NCBI GenBank assembly: GCA_018065005.1
Contig: JAGHUD010000051.1
Location: 1-33,575, forward strand
Direction: 5' to 3'
DNA: 33,575 nucleotides
From: Candidatus Physcousia equi
GTDB lineage: Bacteria > Bacteroidota > Bacteroidia > Bacteroidales > Bacteroidaceae
Under the pieces are notes generated by a model. It made no database searches and was not told the DNA's origin. It saw only the letters and a list, made by a program, of their open reading frames with translations. Below, piece after piece: positions 17,310 through 25,902 of the stretch. Position numbers and translations under genes: made by a program. The stretch's first letter is position 1, and the number at the start of each line of letters is the position of its first letter.

Positions 17310-18683
17310 TTAGTTGAGCGTTTCAAGTAGATGCTTCAGTTCATTGGCATGCGAGGGGCGTGGTGCGTCGTAAGTGTGTAGTCGGCCTTCTCTGTCATAG
17401 ATGAGAAAATGGGGAATGGAAGAGATGTTCATCCGCTCGCAGAATTGGTTGTCGGCGTTGAGCCACTGATGGCCCTCCATTTTGAGTTGCTTCATGCGCT
17501 CACGCCATGGATATTCTGTTGTGTCAATCGAGATGCTGAGGAAGACAACATCGGGGTTTTGCAGTTCTTGCTGCACTTTCTGGAGATGTGGAACCTCGCG
17601 ACAGCAAGGCACACACCAAGAAGCCCAGAGGTCGACATAGACATATTTGCCTTTAAACTGTGAGAAGCTCATCTTATGGCCAGCAGTGTCGATGAGTTGC
17701 ACGTCGGGAAATGCGGCCCCGGGCATGGCTGCAATGCGTTCCTTAAATCTATCTATGAACCGGGGATGAAGTCCATATTGTTCAGAGGCTTGCTCCAAAA
17801 CCCGCAGTCCGTCCTGATAGCCATGTTCGAAGTTGTAGTGTCGAATATAGTTGTCTGCCAAGATTTGGTGAATGTTCTCACGCATCTCTTGACAACTATA
17901 GTGTCGGTTGACGTAGTCCAACCGCTCAGCTAAGGTTCCCTTTGGAATGTCTTGCGTTGCTACCAAGGAGGCGCTACTGAACAAAAGGGCGGTTGGCGTG
18001 TCCAGCATGTCGTGTGCGTGCCCTATCTCATCGGCAGCGAGAATGGGAGCATCGCGGTGATAGCGATTGTAGATGTTAATGCAGTCCTGCTTGTGCAGAA
18101 AGGTAGAGATGGCAGCATAGTCATGAAGCTTAGTGTCTGCTATCTTGCAGAACTCTTTCTGCGAAGCATCATAGATGGAAAACACCGCACGCAAATCATC
18201 CACTGTCATGTTCATCGCCTTTGTCCAAACCTCATTACTCTCGTGATAATATACATTATTATATATATAAAGAGCTTCCAGTTGGACATTTTGCTTCTCT
18301 GCTCGTTTGCGGTCGGCCTTGGATGGACCATCAGGAAGGACAAGCACACGTGGGCAAGCGTCGACGAGTGCGAGTTGAATGTTGGAAGGCAACTTTCCTT
18401 CGAAGTATAAGGGTGCAATAAACTGTAATTGTTTCGTCGTGCTCACGACCACGATTTCATACAGTCCACTGTTGGCATGTTCAACAGCCTGCTTCACCAC
18501 CAACCCTTCGGGCTGAGGCATCGCCGCGTGAGCATCAATGGTGCCCATGGGATGAATGGAGAGCTTGAGACCTGCTGTATCAGCAGCCTGCACATGTACA
18601 GAGACGTCATGCTTTTGCGCCTTAACAAGAGAGGGAAACGTCCACATGAGCAATAAAGTAGCCAATACCGTAGTTGTCTTCAT
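17310..18683 (-). CDS. TlpA-like thioredoxin-fold disulfide reductase, exported
   Basis: 457 residues. A signal peptide (about 1-22, VKAQ) directs it to the periplasm. The N-terminal 310 residues are helical and of unknown role, as in many Bacteroidetes TlpA/ResA-like proteins. The C-terminal thioredoxin domain (about 318-457) begins AFPDVQLIDTAG, and the active site is WASWCVPC with Cys357 and Cys360; an additional Cys follows at 361. The cis-proline is in SSIPHF (Pro424). It would reduce or isomerise disulfides of exported proteins. It is the first gene of a pair with the sorted protein gene 27 bp downstream. A -7 box lies 26 bp upstream. Whether it serves the neighbouring susCD locus is inference from position only. 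Confidence 0.9.
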   Translation of the reverse strand: MKTTTVLATLLLMWTFPSLVKAQKHDVSVHVQAADTAGLKLSIHPMGTIDAHAAMPQPEGLVVKQAVEHANSGLYEIVVVSTTKQLQFIAPLYFEGKLPSNIQLALVDACPRVLVLPDGPSKADRKRAEKQNVQLEALYIYNNVYYHESNEVWTKAMNMTVDDLRAVFSIYDASQKEFCKIADTKLHDYAAISTFLHKQDCINIYNRYHRDAPILAADEIGHAHDMLDTPTALLFSSASLVATQDIPKGTLAERLDYVNRHYSCQEMRENIHQILADNYIRHYNFEHGYQDGLRVLEQASEQYGLHPRFIDRFKERIAAMPGAAFPDVQLIDTAGHKMSFSQFKGKYVYVDLWASWCVPCCREVPHLQKVQQELQNPDVVFLSISIDTTEYPWRERMKQLKMEGHQWLNADNQFCERMNISSIPHFLIYDREGRLHTYDAPRPSHANELKHLLETLN

Positions 18684-18708
18684 ATAATTGTTTCAGCTTG
18701 TCATGCGG

Positions 18709-18716
18709 CAAAGATA
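18709..18716 (-). promoter_or_regulatory. putative -7 box for the TlpA-like gene
   Basis: On the minus strand the sequence is TATCTTTG, a full match to TAnnTTTG, 25 bp before the start codon at 18683. The -33 region has TGTG rather than TTTG, so only the -7 box supports the call. Confidence 0.45.
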
Positions 18717-18778
18717 ATATATTTATTTCGGATTTCACACATTTCGGTAAAAAAATGTTAACATTTTGCATGAAAATG

Positions 18779-18793
18779 ATGGCAAAATGCCAT
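18779..18793 (-). terminator. short hairpin after recG, possible terminator
   Basis: ATGGCA (18779-18784) pairs with TGCCAT (18788-18793) around 3 nt. It starts 15 bp beyond the recG stop. On the minus strand it is followed by CATTTTCATG, a weak T-rich tail. The stem is short, so the call is tentative. Confidence 0.3.
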
Positions 18794-18808
18794 TTATAAT
18801 TAAAAAAG

Positions 18809-20899
18809 CTACAAAATCAACGACCAATCTTGACCCTCACGTCCCAGTTCTGCCAAGTGTTGCCAGCAAAGTGCGTAGCAAGGAGATTGGCGCAAAGGAT
18901 CCTGCTCGATGACTTCTCGAGCAGTCTCACGAGCCAACTGCACAATTTGTCCGTCGCGTGCCAAATTGGCTACACGCAACTCAAAGGCTGTGCCACTCTG
19001 TGCCGTGCCTTCCAGGTCGCCTGGTCCTCTGAACTTCAAGTCGGCCTCAGCAATCTCGAAGCCGTCATTGGTCTCGGTCATGATTTGTATGCGCTTGCGT
19101 GTTTCGGCGCTCAGCTCATATTTGGTCACCAAAATGCAATAGCTCTGTTCTGCCCCGCGCCCTACTCTGCCCCGCAATTGGTGGAGCTGAGCTAAGCCAA
19201 AACGCTCGGCATTCTCAATGACCATTACGCTTGCGTTGGGCACATTCACGCCCACTTCAATGACCGTCGTTGAAACCAAGATCTGGGTTTCGCCACTGGC
19301 AAACCGTTGCATCTCGGCATCCTTGTCGGCAGCTTTCATCCGACCATGCACTTTGCTGATTTTATAGTCAGGAAAGACTTGGCAGAGCGTGTCGTAGCCC
19401 TCCTCCAAATTCTTGAGGCTAAGTTTCTCGCTTTCGGTGATGAGCGGATAGACCACATAAACCTGTCTGCCGAGTGCAACCTCATGTCGAATGCCATCGT
19501 AGACAGACATGATGCGGTTCTCGTATCGGTGAACGGTGGTGATGGGTTTGCGTCCTGGCGGCAATTCGTCGATGATGCTCACCTCAAGGTCGCCATAAAG
19601 CGTCATGGCAAGGGTGCGCGGTATGGGCGTAGCCGTCATGACCAGCACATGAGGCGGAACGACATTTTTCTTCCACAGGCGGGCACGTTGTGCCACACCA
19701 AATCGGTGTTGCTCATCAATGATGACAAGTCCCAAATTCTTGAACTCCACACCATCTTCGATGATGGCATGCGTGCCCACCAATATATGTATCTCGCCAC
19801 TTGATAGCCCTTCCAGCACCGCTTTTCGCTTCTTTCCCTTGACGATACCCGTCAGGAGTTCCACACGCAGGGGCATATCGCCAAGCATCTTTCTGAAGGT
19901 AGCAAGATGTTGCTCCGCAAGTATCTCGGTAGGAGCCATGATGCAAGTCTGCAGACCATTGTCGATGGCAAGCAGCATAACCATGAGCGCCACAAGTGTC
20001 TTCCCAGACCCCACGTCGCCTTGCAAGAGTCGATTCATTTGGCGTCCGCTCTTCATGTCGGCTTGCATCTCCTTAATGACCCTTTTTTGCGCCCCCGTGA
20101 GCGTGAAGGGCAGTCGGTCATGAAAGAAACGGAGAAAATGTGTGCCCACTCTGGGGCATGGAATGCCATGCACCTCCTCTTGTCGCTTCTTCGCGACACC
20201 GAGGATGCCGAGTTGGATGTAGAAGAGTTCTTCAAGTTTCAGTCGATAGGAGGCACGTGACAACTGATCTGCCGACTCAGGGTAGTGCATAGTCCTCACC
20301 GCTTGTTCCCGATCCATCAGCAAGAGACGATGCACAATGCTTTCTGCAAGAGTTTCAGGAAAGCTGATGGAGTTTTGCCGGAAGAGCGTGTTGGTCAGTC
20401 GCTCGATGGTGCGCGATGTCATGCCCCTTTTCTTTGCTTTCTCGGGTATGGAGTAGAAAGGCTGCATACCCATTGTGCTCAGTGTGAGCGTCGAAGCATC
20501 GTCGATGTCCGGGTGCGTGATGTTGAATCTCCCGTTGAAATAGGTGGGTTTGCCAAAGACTATGTATTCGTGCTCAAGCTTATAGCTGTTTTGCACATAT
20601 TTGTGTCCGTTGAACCAAACGAGGTCCACCACCCCATGCCCATCCGTGAAGTGTGCTACAAGACGTTGCTTTCTGCCTTTTCCTTCCTGCTCAAAACTAA
20701 GGATGCGCCCGCGCAACTGAACGAAAGGCATGTCAGCCGTTAGTTCGTGCGCATAATATATGCGTGTCCTGTCGATGTGCTTAAACGGGAAATACAACGC
20801 CAGGTCACCCACGGTATGGATGCCCGTCTCTTCCTTTAAGACCTTGGCCCGTGAAGGACCAACGCCTGTTAGGTACATGATGTCCGTTTTGAGATCCAA
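18809..20899 (-). CDS. recG: ATP-dependent DNA helicase RecG
   Basis: 696 residues, the usual length. The N-terminal wedge/OB region (about 1-165) binds branched DNA. The helicase core shows Walker A GDVGSGKT (294-301), motif Ia APTEILAEQH (322-331), motif II DEQH (395-398), motif III MTATPIPRTLA (421-431) and the C-terminal QLRGRVGR typical of RecG. The protein reverses stalled forks and processes recombination intermediates. It starts 4 bp after the DJ-1 stop and so is the last gene of a pdxJ, DJ-1, recG operon. No defects were noticed. Confidence 0.97.
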   Translation of the reverse strand: MDLKTDIMYLTGVGPSRAKVLKEETGIHTVGDLALYFPFKHIDRTRIYYAHELTADMPFVQLRGRILSFEQEGKGRKQRLVAHFTDGHGVVDLVWFNGHKYVQNSYKLEHEYIVFGKPTYFNGRFNITHPDIDDASTLTLSTMGMQPFYSIPEKAKKRGMTSRTIERLTNTLFRQNSISFPETLAESIVHRLLLMDREQAVRTMHYPESADQLSRASYRLKLEELFYIQLGILGVAKKRQEEVHGIPCPRVGTHFLRFFHDRLPFTLTGAQKRVIKEMQADMKSGRQMNRLLQGDVGSGKTLVALMVMLLAIDNGLQTCIMAPTEILAEQHLATFRKMLGDMPLRVELLTGIVKGKKRKAVLEGLSSGEIHILVGTHAIIEDGVEFKNLGLVIIDEQHRFGVAQRARLWKKNVVPPHVLVMTATPIPRTLAMTLYGDLEVSIIDELPPGRKPITTVHRYENRIMSVYDGIRHEVALGRQVYVVYPLITESEKLSLKNLEEGYDTLCQVFPDYKISKVHGRMKAADKDAEMQRFASGETQILVSTTVIEVGVNVPNASVMVIENAERFGLAQLHQLRGRVGRGAEQSYCILVTKYELSAETRKRIQIMTETNDGFEIAEADLKFRGPGDLEGTAQSGTAFELRVANLARDGQIVQLARETAREVIEQDPLRQSPCYALCWQHLAELGREGQDWSLIL

Positions 20900-20903
20900 T
20901 CGA

Positions 20904-21452
20904 TTAGAGTTCGCTGTATATCATGCCGTCTCGCAAGGCTTGCACCTTCTCTTTGCCCACGAGTTTCTCTGCGATGGCGTAGCCAAACTCGAAAGCGGCT
21001 GCCGGTCCCTTGCCCGTGATGAACTGTCCGTCTTGCTCCACCAATGCGCCGGTGTAGGTAGCCCCTTCAAGGTTAGATTCGCATCCGGGATAGCAAGTAG
21101 CCTTTATCCCCTTCAGCAGCCCCATGTGGCCATACACCATGGGCGCCGCACAGATGGCAGCCAGCGGCTTGCCTGCATCATAGACTTGCTGGATGCCCTG
21201 CTTGAGTTCTTCACAGGCATCGAGATTGGTGCTACCGGGTAATCCACCGGGCAGGATGATCATCTCTGCATCATCAAAGTCAATAGCAGGCAAAATGCGG
21301 TCAGCAAGCACATAGACGCCATGAGCGCCCTGGACCACTTGGTTTTCGGTGATGCTGACGGTTTCCACCTCCACTCCTGCTCTGCGCAGTATGTCAATCG
21401 GCGTAAGGGCTTCCACTTCTTCGAAGCCATCAGCGAGAAAAGAATAAATCAT
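20904..21452 (-). CDS. DJ-1/PfpI family protein (ThiJ/YajL-like)
   Basis: 182 residues, typical for the family. It has GFEEVEAL with Glu14, and the conserved cysteine at the nucleophile elbow in AAICAAPMVYG (Cys101), matching the Glu and Cys pair of DJ-1. The glycine-rich LPGGLPGSTNL segment (68-77) is also typical. Members have been linked to oxidative stress defence and to repair of glyoxal-type damage, a role still debated. The gene sits between pdxJ (47-bp gap) and recG (4-bp gap), so all three are probably cotranscribed, although the link between their functions is not obvious. Confidence 0.9.
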   Translation of the reverse strand: MIYSFLADGFEEVEALTPIDILRRAGVEVETVSITENQVVQGAHGVYVLADRILPAIDFDDAEMIILPGGLPGSTNLDACEELKQGIQQVYDAGKPLAAICAAPMVYGHMGLLKGIKATCYPGCESNLEGATYTGALVEQDGQFITGKGPAAAFEFGYAIAEKLVGKEKVQALRDGMIYSEL

Positions 21453-21499
21453 AGGGTAGTATTTTTATGTAATTGAGAATAGAATGCGTAAACAGAGGG

Positions 21500-22240
21500 T
21501 CAGGCGAGGCAGGCGCGATAGCGCTTGATGGTCTCCTCCAATCCAAGGTAGAGCGCATCGCATATAAGAGCATGCCCTATGCTCACTTCATCGATGTAGG
21601 GCATACGCTGGTGCATGTAGGCAAGGTTGACCAGGCTGAGGTCGTGCCCGCAGTTCAGTCCTAATCCTAACTGCTTGGCGCGTTCGCCCGCCTTGACAAA
21701 AGGAGCTATAGCCGCTGCGCGCTTTTCTTCGAAGTCGGGCGATTCGGCATCGACAGGATAGTTGGAGGCATAGGGCTCGGTGTAGAGTTCCACGCGGTCG
21801 GCACCCGCTTTGGCAGCCCATTCCACCATTTCGACGTCGGCATCCACAAAGATGCTCACGCGTATGCCTCGTTCGTGGAACTTATCGGTCACCTCGGTCA
21901 AGAAGTCGATATGATCACGTGTATTCCATCCGCTGTTGCTAGTCAGTTGTTCACGGCTGTCGGGGACGAGTGTCACCTGGGCAGGCGTTGCCTGCAGGAC
22001 AAGTTCAACGAAACTCGGTTCAGGATTGCCCTCAATGTTGAATTCAGTGGAGAGCATGGGTTTCAGGTCGAAGACATCCTGGTGGCGAATGTGTCGCTCG
22101 TCGGGTCGAGGATGAACGGTGATGCCCTGTGCGCCGAATCGTTCGCAATCGAGAGCCGTCTTCACGACATCCGGGTTGTTGGCTCCTCTTGCATTTCTAA
22201 TCGTTGCAATCTTGTTGATGTTTACACTCAGTTTTGTCAT
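21500..22240 (-). CDS. pdxJ: pyridoxine 5'-phosphate synthase PdxJ
   Basis: 246 residues, normal for PdxJ. It condenses 1-deoxyxylulose 5-phosphate with 1-amino-acetone 3-phosphate to make pyridoxine 5'-phosphate in the DXP-dependent vitamin B6 pathway. The N-terminus reads [16 protein letters not shown]. Active-site residues align as His43 ([12 protein letters not shown]), Glu70 (FNIEGNPEP) and His199 ([12 protein letters not shown]); EVSIGHALI near the C-terminus is also conserved. It diverges from nadK across a 78-bp gap, an arrangement common in Bacteroidetes, and leads the operon with the DJ-1 gene and recG. Confidence 0.96.
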   Translation of the reverse strand: MTKLSVNINKIATIRNARGANNPDVVKTALDCERFGAQGITVHPRPDERHIRHQDVFDLKPMLSTEFNIEGNPEPSFVELVLQATPAQVTLVPDSREQLTSNSGWNTRDHIDFLTEVTDKFHERGIRVSIFVDADVEMVEWAAKAGADRVELYTEPYASNYPVDAESPDFEEKRAAAIAPFVKAGERAKQLGLGLNCGHDLSLVNLAYMHQRMPYIDEVSIGHALICDALYLGLEETIKRYRACLA

Positions 22241-22268
22241 TTTTCCGATATTTTCGTGTTTGTCGTTG

Positions 22269-22276
22269 CAAAGTTA
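22269..22276 (-). promoter_or_regulatory. putative -7 box for pdxJ
   Basis: On the minus strand the sequence is TAACTTTG, a full match to TAnnTTTG, 28 bp before the pdxJ start. The -33 region lacks a clear TTTG. It overlaps the -33 region of the divergent nadK promoter. Confidence 0.5.
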
Positions 22277-22289
22277 TAAAAAAATGTTC

Positions 22290-22297
22290 TAATTTTG
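22290..22297 (+). promoter_or_regulatory. putative -7 box for nadK
   Basis: TAATTTTG, a full match to TAnnTTTG, 21 bp before the ATG at 22319, with TTG at 22266-22268 upstream (21-bp gap) as a partial -33 element. The leader would be only about 15 nt. This position also argues against starting nadK at the TTG at 22295, which lies inside the box. Confidence 0.55.
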
Positions 22298-22318
22298 CAG
22301 CATAATTGCGCAAAAATA

Positions 22319-23203
22319 ATGAAAAAACTCTGTTTTGCCCTTTTTGGCAACATCTACCAAGCGAAGAAGGCACATGCCGTGCAGAAACTCCTCTGCCTGC
22401 TTGAAGAACACGATGCCGACCTGCTCATCGACGAGAACTTCTACCGCTATCTCACCGAGGACCTGCAAATCGATCCACGTCCCACGGGTCTCATCCGAGG
22501 CAATGATTTCCGTGCCGACATCGTCGTGAGCATGGGCGGTGATGGCACCTTTCTTGAGGCAGCATCCAGAGTTGGCGACAAGAGCATCCCCATATTGGGC
22601 ATCAACACCGGGCGCCTCGGTTTTCTTGCCGATGTGACAGCAGACGAGATCGATGCTGCCATCAGTGCCATCTATCGCGACGACTACCAAGTGGAGGAGC
22701 GAAGCGTGCTGCATCTCACCTACGACACGGGGAAGCCTCAGGGCTACCCCTATGCCCTCAACGAAATTGCCGTGCTCAAGCGTGACAACTCATCCATGAT
22801 CAGCATTCGCGTCAACATAGACGGCGAGTACCTCACCACCTACCAGGCAGACGGACTCATCGTGAACACCCCAACTGGCTCAACAGGCTATGCGCTGTCT
22901 GTCGGAGGTCCCATTATGTCGCCTACGAGCCACGCCATTGGCATTGTGCCCGTGGCGCCCCACAGTCTGAACATACGCCCCATAACGATTCGTGACGGTG
23001 CGATGATTGAGTTGGCAGTAGAAAGCCGCAGCCACCAGATTCTCGTCTCGCTCGACGGGCGCAGCGAGACGTGCAACGAATCCGTCAAGTTGCACATCCG
23101 CAAGGCACCATATACGATCCGTATCATCAAGCGTGCCGGATGCTCTTTCTTCAAGACACTGCGCAACAAATTGATGTGGGGCAACGACCTAAGAGAATGC
23201 TGA
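22319..23203 (+). CDS. nadK: NAD kinase
   Basis: 294 residues from the ATG at 22319. A longer frame from a TTG at 22295 would start inside the promoter, so it is rejected. The enzyme phosphorylates NAD to NADP using ATP. Family motifs are GGDGTFLEA (73-81, with the catalytic Asp75), NTGRLGFLAD (96-105), LNEIAV (147-152) and TPTGSTGYALS (184-194). It is divergent from pdxJ and is followed, with its stop codon TGATG shared, by an ABC exporter gene, so the two are probably translated together although their roles differ. Confidence 0.96.
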   Translation: MKKLCFALFGNIYQAKKAHAVQKLLCLLEEHDADLLIDENFYRYLTEDLQIDPRPTGLIRGNDFRADIVVSMGGDGTFLEAASRVGDKSIPILGINTGRLGFLADVTADEIDAAISAIYRDDYQVEERSVLHLTYDTGKPQGYPYALNEIAVLKRDNSSMISIRVNIDGEYLTTYQADGLIVNTPTGSTGYALSVGGPIMSPTSHAIGIVPVAPHSLNIRPITIRDGAMIELAVESRSHQILVSLDGRSETCNESVKLHIRKAPYTIRIIKRAGCSFFKTLRNKLMWGNDLREC

Positions 23204-24867
23204 TGAAGACACTGACCATCATAAAATGGTTTTGGCGCACTGCGCGCCCATTCCGCCTTCAGTCAACACTGAACACCTTCATGGGGCTGCTCTCCGTAGC
23301 CACCCGTTTGGCATTCATTATGGCAACGAAACTTGCCATTGACATAGCGACAGGCAAGAGCAACTCTACCCTGGCGCTGGCTTCTGCCTTTCTCATCTCC
23401 ATCGTGCTCGTGCAGATTGCCAGTGGATTTGCCAACAGATGGATTGCCGCCATTCTCGGCGTCAGGGCACAAAACAAGATGCAGCACACGCTCTTCTCAC
23501 GCTTGATGGAGAGCCAATGGACGGGACTCGAAAAGCGACATTCGGGCGATGTGCTCAACCGTCTCGAGCGTGATGTGCGTGAGGTCACCTCCGTCATCAC
23601 CGACACCCTGCCTTCCGCCATTGCCGTCATCTTCCAGCTCATCCTCTCCTTTTTCTATCTCTACTCGATGGATGCCATGCTTGCGGTCATCATCGTGTTT
23701 GTGGTGCCCCTCTTTGCTTTGCTCAGCCGCATCTATGTGAAGAAAATGCGAAAACTGACGCATGAGATGCGACAGACGGACAGCGAGATTCAGAGTGTGC
23801 TCACCGAGAGCATTCAAAACCGCATGGTGCTGAAAACACTGGAGCAGACGCAAACCATATCCGACCGCCTGGGTCAGCTGCAAGCCAAACTGCGCAAACA
23901 GGTGCGCCACCGAACGCTCTTCTCTTCGTTCTCCGCACTGGTTCTCAATGCTGGCTTCGCTATGGGCTATCTGATCACTTTCATCTGGGGTGCCCACCGG
24001 CTGCAAGAAGGCGCCATCACCTATGGCATGATGCTTGCCTTTGTGCAACTGGTCGGACAGATTCAGGGGCCCTTCCGCGACGTCACAAGATTTGTGCCCG
24101 TCATCATCAGTTCGCTGACGGCTGCCGAACGACTCATCGAACTCGAAGACACGCCGCTTGAAGAAACAGGAAATCCCATTCGTTTTGAAGGACCCGCTGG
24201 CATTCGCTTCAAAGATGTCTCCTATGCCTACGACGCGCAGCACCGCACCATCCTTTCCCATCTCTCATGCGACTTCAAGCCGGGCAGTTCTACCGCCATC
24301 TTAGGGGAAACAGGAGCTGGAAAAACCACCTTGCTCCGACTCATTCTGGCGCTGCTGAAGCCAGACAAGGGAGAAATCGAAATCTATGGCACGGGGTGCG
24401 GCGACAAGGATGACACGACACAACGCACACACGAAATTAGTCCCCTGACACGGTGCAACTTGGTCTATGTGCCCCAAGGCAACACGCTCTTCTCAGGCAC
24501 TATCCGCGAGAATCTGCGTTTGGGCAATGCCGAGGCCACCGACGAAGAGATGAGGGAGGCACTGACGATAGCATGTGCTGACTTTGTCTTTCAGACGCCT
24601 GATGGACTCGACACCATCTGCGGAGAACAAGGAACCGGACTGAGCGAAGGACAAGCACAACGCATCTCCATTGCACGAGCACTCTTACGCCACGGCAACA
24701 TTCTCTTGCTCGACGAAGCCACCTCTGCGCTTGACCTGGAGACGGAGCAGATGTTGCTCAACAATCTGACGAGCCACCTCAATGGCAATCAAACACTCAT
24801 CTTCATCACACACCGACCTGCCATTGTGGATCATTGCGATCAGGTTTTGCAGCTCCAAAGACAGTGA
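23203..24867 (+). CDS. ABC exporter, fused permease and ATPase (MsbA/MDR-like half transporter)
   Basis: 554 residues from the ATG at 23203, which overlaps the nadK stop (TGATG); another ATG lies two codons earlier (23197). An N-terminal membrane domain (about 20-310) has about six hydrophobic segments (for example 25-48, 58-75, 137-175 and 244-265). The ATPase domain has Walker A GETGAGKTT (368-376), signature LSEGQ (480-484), Walker B ILLLDE (500-505) and H-loop His537. It should form a dimer in the inner membrane and export a hydrophobic substrate or lipid. The substrate cannot be told. A second copy of the 22-bp palindrome array starts 41 bp after its stop. Confidence 0.93.
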   Translation: MKTLTIIKWFWRTARPFRLQSTLNTFMGLLSVATRLAFIMATKLAIDIATGKSNSTLALASAFLISIVLVQIASGFANRWIAAILGVRAQNKMQHTLFSRLMESQWTGLEKRHSGDVLNRLERDVREVTSVITDTLPSAIAVIFQLILSFFYLYSMDAMLAVIIVFVVPLFALLSRIYVKKMRKLTHEMRQTDSEIQSVLTESIQNRMVLKTLEQTQTISDRLGQLQAKLRKQVRHRTLFSSFSALVLNAGFAMGYLITFIWGAHRLQEGAITYGMMLAFVQLVGQIQGPFRDVTRFVPVIISSLTAAERLIELEDTPLEETGNPIRFEGPAGIRFKDVSYAYDAQHRTILSHLSCDFKPGSSTAILGETGAGKTTLLRLILALLKPDKGEIEIYGTGCGDKDDTTQRTHEISPLTRCNLVYVPQGNTLFSGTIRENLRLGNAEATDEEMREALTIACADFVFQTPDGLDTICGEQGTGLSEGQAQRISIARALLRHGNILLLDEATSALDLETEQMLLNNLTSHLNGNQTLIFITHRPAIVDHCDQVLQLQRQ

Positions 24868-24908
24868 TTCTTTCTTGTTAACTTCAGTCTCCATGACGAG
24901 ACTTCCAA

Positions 24909-25011
24909 TTTCTGCTACGGAAACTTTTAGTTTCTGCTGCAGAAACTTTTGATTTCTGCTACGGAAACTTTCGGTTTCTGCTGCAGAAACTTTTTGTTTC
25001 TCTTAAAGGAA
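24909..25011. repeat. second array of 15-bp palindromes at 22-bp spacing
   Basis: Units start at 24909, 24931, 24953, 24975 and 24997, all exactly 22 bp apart. Units 1 and 3 are TTTCTGCTACGGAAA, units 2 and 4 are TTTCTGCTGCAGAAA, and unit 5 (TTTCTCTTAAAGGAA) is decayed. The alternation gives a 44-bp higher-order period. Linkers are CTTTTAG, CTTTTGA, CTTTCGG and CTTTTTG. The block lies 41 bp after the ABC transporter stop and 20 bp before the -33 element of the next gene's promoter. Units 2 and 4 are identical to units in the array at 1997-2120, about 23 kb away. Confidence 0.9.
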
Positions 25012-25031
25012 CCTAAAAATTGAAGTAATTA

Positions 25032-25063
25032 TTTGGTTCATTCGAAAATATTTCGTAGTTTTG
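25032..25063 (+). promoter_or_regulatory. Bacteroidetes-type promoter of the sorted-protein gene
   Basis: TTTG (25032-25035), a 20-bp spacer and TAGTTTTG (25056-25063): both elements match the consensus and the spacing is ideal. Transcription would begin near 25070, giving a leader of about 42 nt before the ATG at 25112. It is the best promoter in the window and lies directly after the palindrome array. Confidence 0.7.
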
Positions 25064-25111
25064 CGACACAAAACTCAAGACAAGTTACACCACAAAAATA
25101 CGAAAACGATT

Positions 25112-25888
25112 ATGAAAAAGTTTTTTACACACAAACTGATTGCATGCGCAGCCGTTTTGGCCATCTGTTCAAGTGCCAACGCACAGCGCACATTGACTCT
25201 TAATACCTACAGTAGTCTCAACTTTGAGAAAATCACGAGCGACGTCTCAACGGTTCGCCTAACCCGCAACCTCTTTGCTGGCTACAACACCATCTGCCTC
25301 CCCTTCAGCGTCAGTGCTGACGAACTGCAAACCATTGTGGGAGAAGGCATGATGCTCGAAAAACTCGTAAAGGCAGAAAAGGGACAACTCACCTTCCTCG
25401 ACGTGACAGAGGAAGGCATCCAGGCGGGCATGCCCTACCTCATCTACTCACCCCAGGCTAAGAATGCCATCTTCAGCACCAACGATTTGCAGATGACCAC
25501 TGAGCCCATTACCCTACAGGTGGGAGAAGCTTCGATGAGCGGCATGTATGCCCCCACACAGGAGATGGATCTCTTTGGCATCCCTGCTCAGCAGGACAGC
25601 GACTTGCTGCAGAGCATCCTCATCCGCACGGTTGCCGACAAGACATTCCTGCCTACCCGCTGCAGCATCAACTATGTAGGCAGTGAAGAAACGCCCGTAA
25701 TCCTCCATGTGACCACACTTGACAACATCACGACCCCCATCGCCCAGCTCAAAGCACAAAACACAAAGGTGGACATCTACACCGTTGGCGGTTCGCTGGT
25801 CAAGGCTGCAACGAATATGAACGAGGCAGCCGCATCCCTCCCCAAGGGCATCTATGTGGTGAATGGTCAGAAGTTTATGGTTAAATAA
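25112..25888 (+). CDS. secreted protein of unknown function with type IX secretion-type C-terminal tail
   Basis: 258 residues from the ATG at 25112. An in-frame TTG at 25061 lies within the promoter and would bury the signal peptide, so it is rejected. Signal peptide about 1-24 (SSANAQ). The mature protein is beta-rich; a segment reading NTICLPFSVSADEL is common in Prevotella secreted proteins of unknown role. The C-terminus, VDIYTVGGSLVKAAT followed by LPKGIYVVNGQKFMVK, matches the type A sorting tail (Por secretion system), so export by type IX secretion with surface anchoring or release is likely. The nitroreductase gene begins 14 bp later. Confidence 0.85.
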   Translation: MKKFFTHKLIACAAVLAICSSANAQRTLTLNTYSSLNFEKITSDVSTVRLTRNLFAGYNTICLPFSVSADELQTIVGEGMMLEKLVKAEKGQLTFLDVTEEGIQAGMPYLIYSPQAKNAIFSTNDLQMTTEPITLQVGEASMSGMYAPTQEMDLFGIPAQQDSDLLQSILIRTVADKTFLPTRCSINYVGSEETPVILHVTTLDNITTPIAQLKAQNTKVDIYTVGGSLVKAATNMNEAAASLPKGIYVVNGQKFMVK

Positions 25889-25902
25889 CACAGACACAGA
25901 CT

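Noticed and set aside
22295..22318. TTG start for NAD kinase
   Set aside because: The TTG is part of the -7 box TAATTTTG, and the ATG at 22319 gives the usual N-terminus.
23497..24261. A 254-codon minus-strand open frame inside the ABC transporter gene
   Set aside because: It is antisense to the membrane and ATPase parts and is rich in His, Glu and Gln, as expected of a shadow frame.
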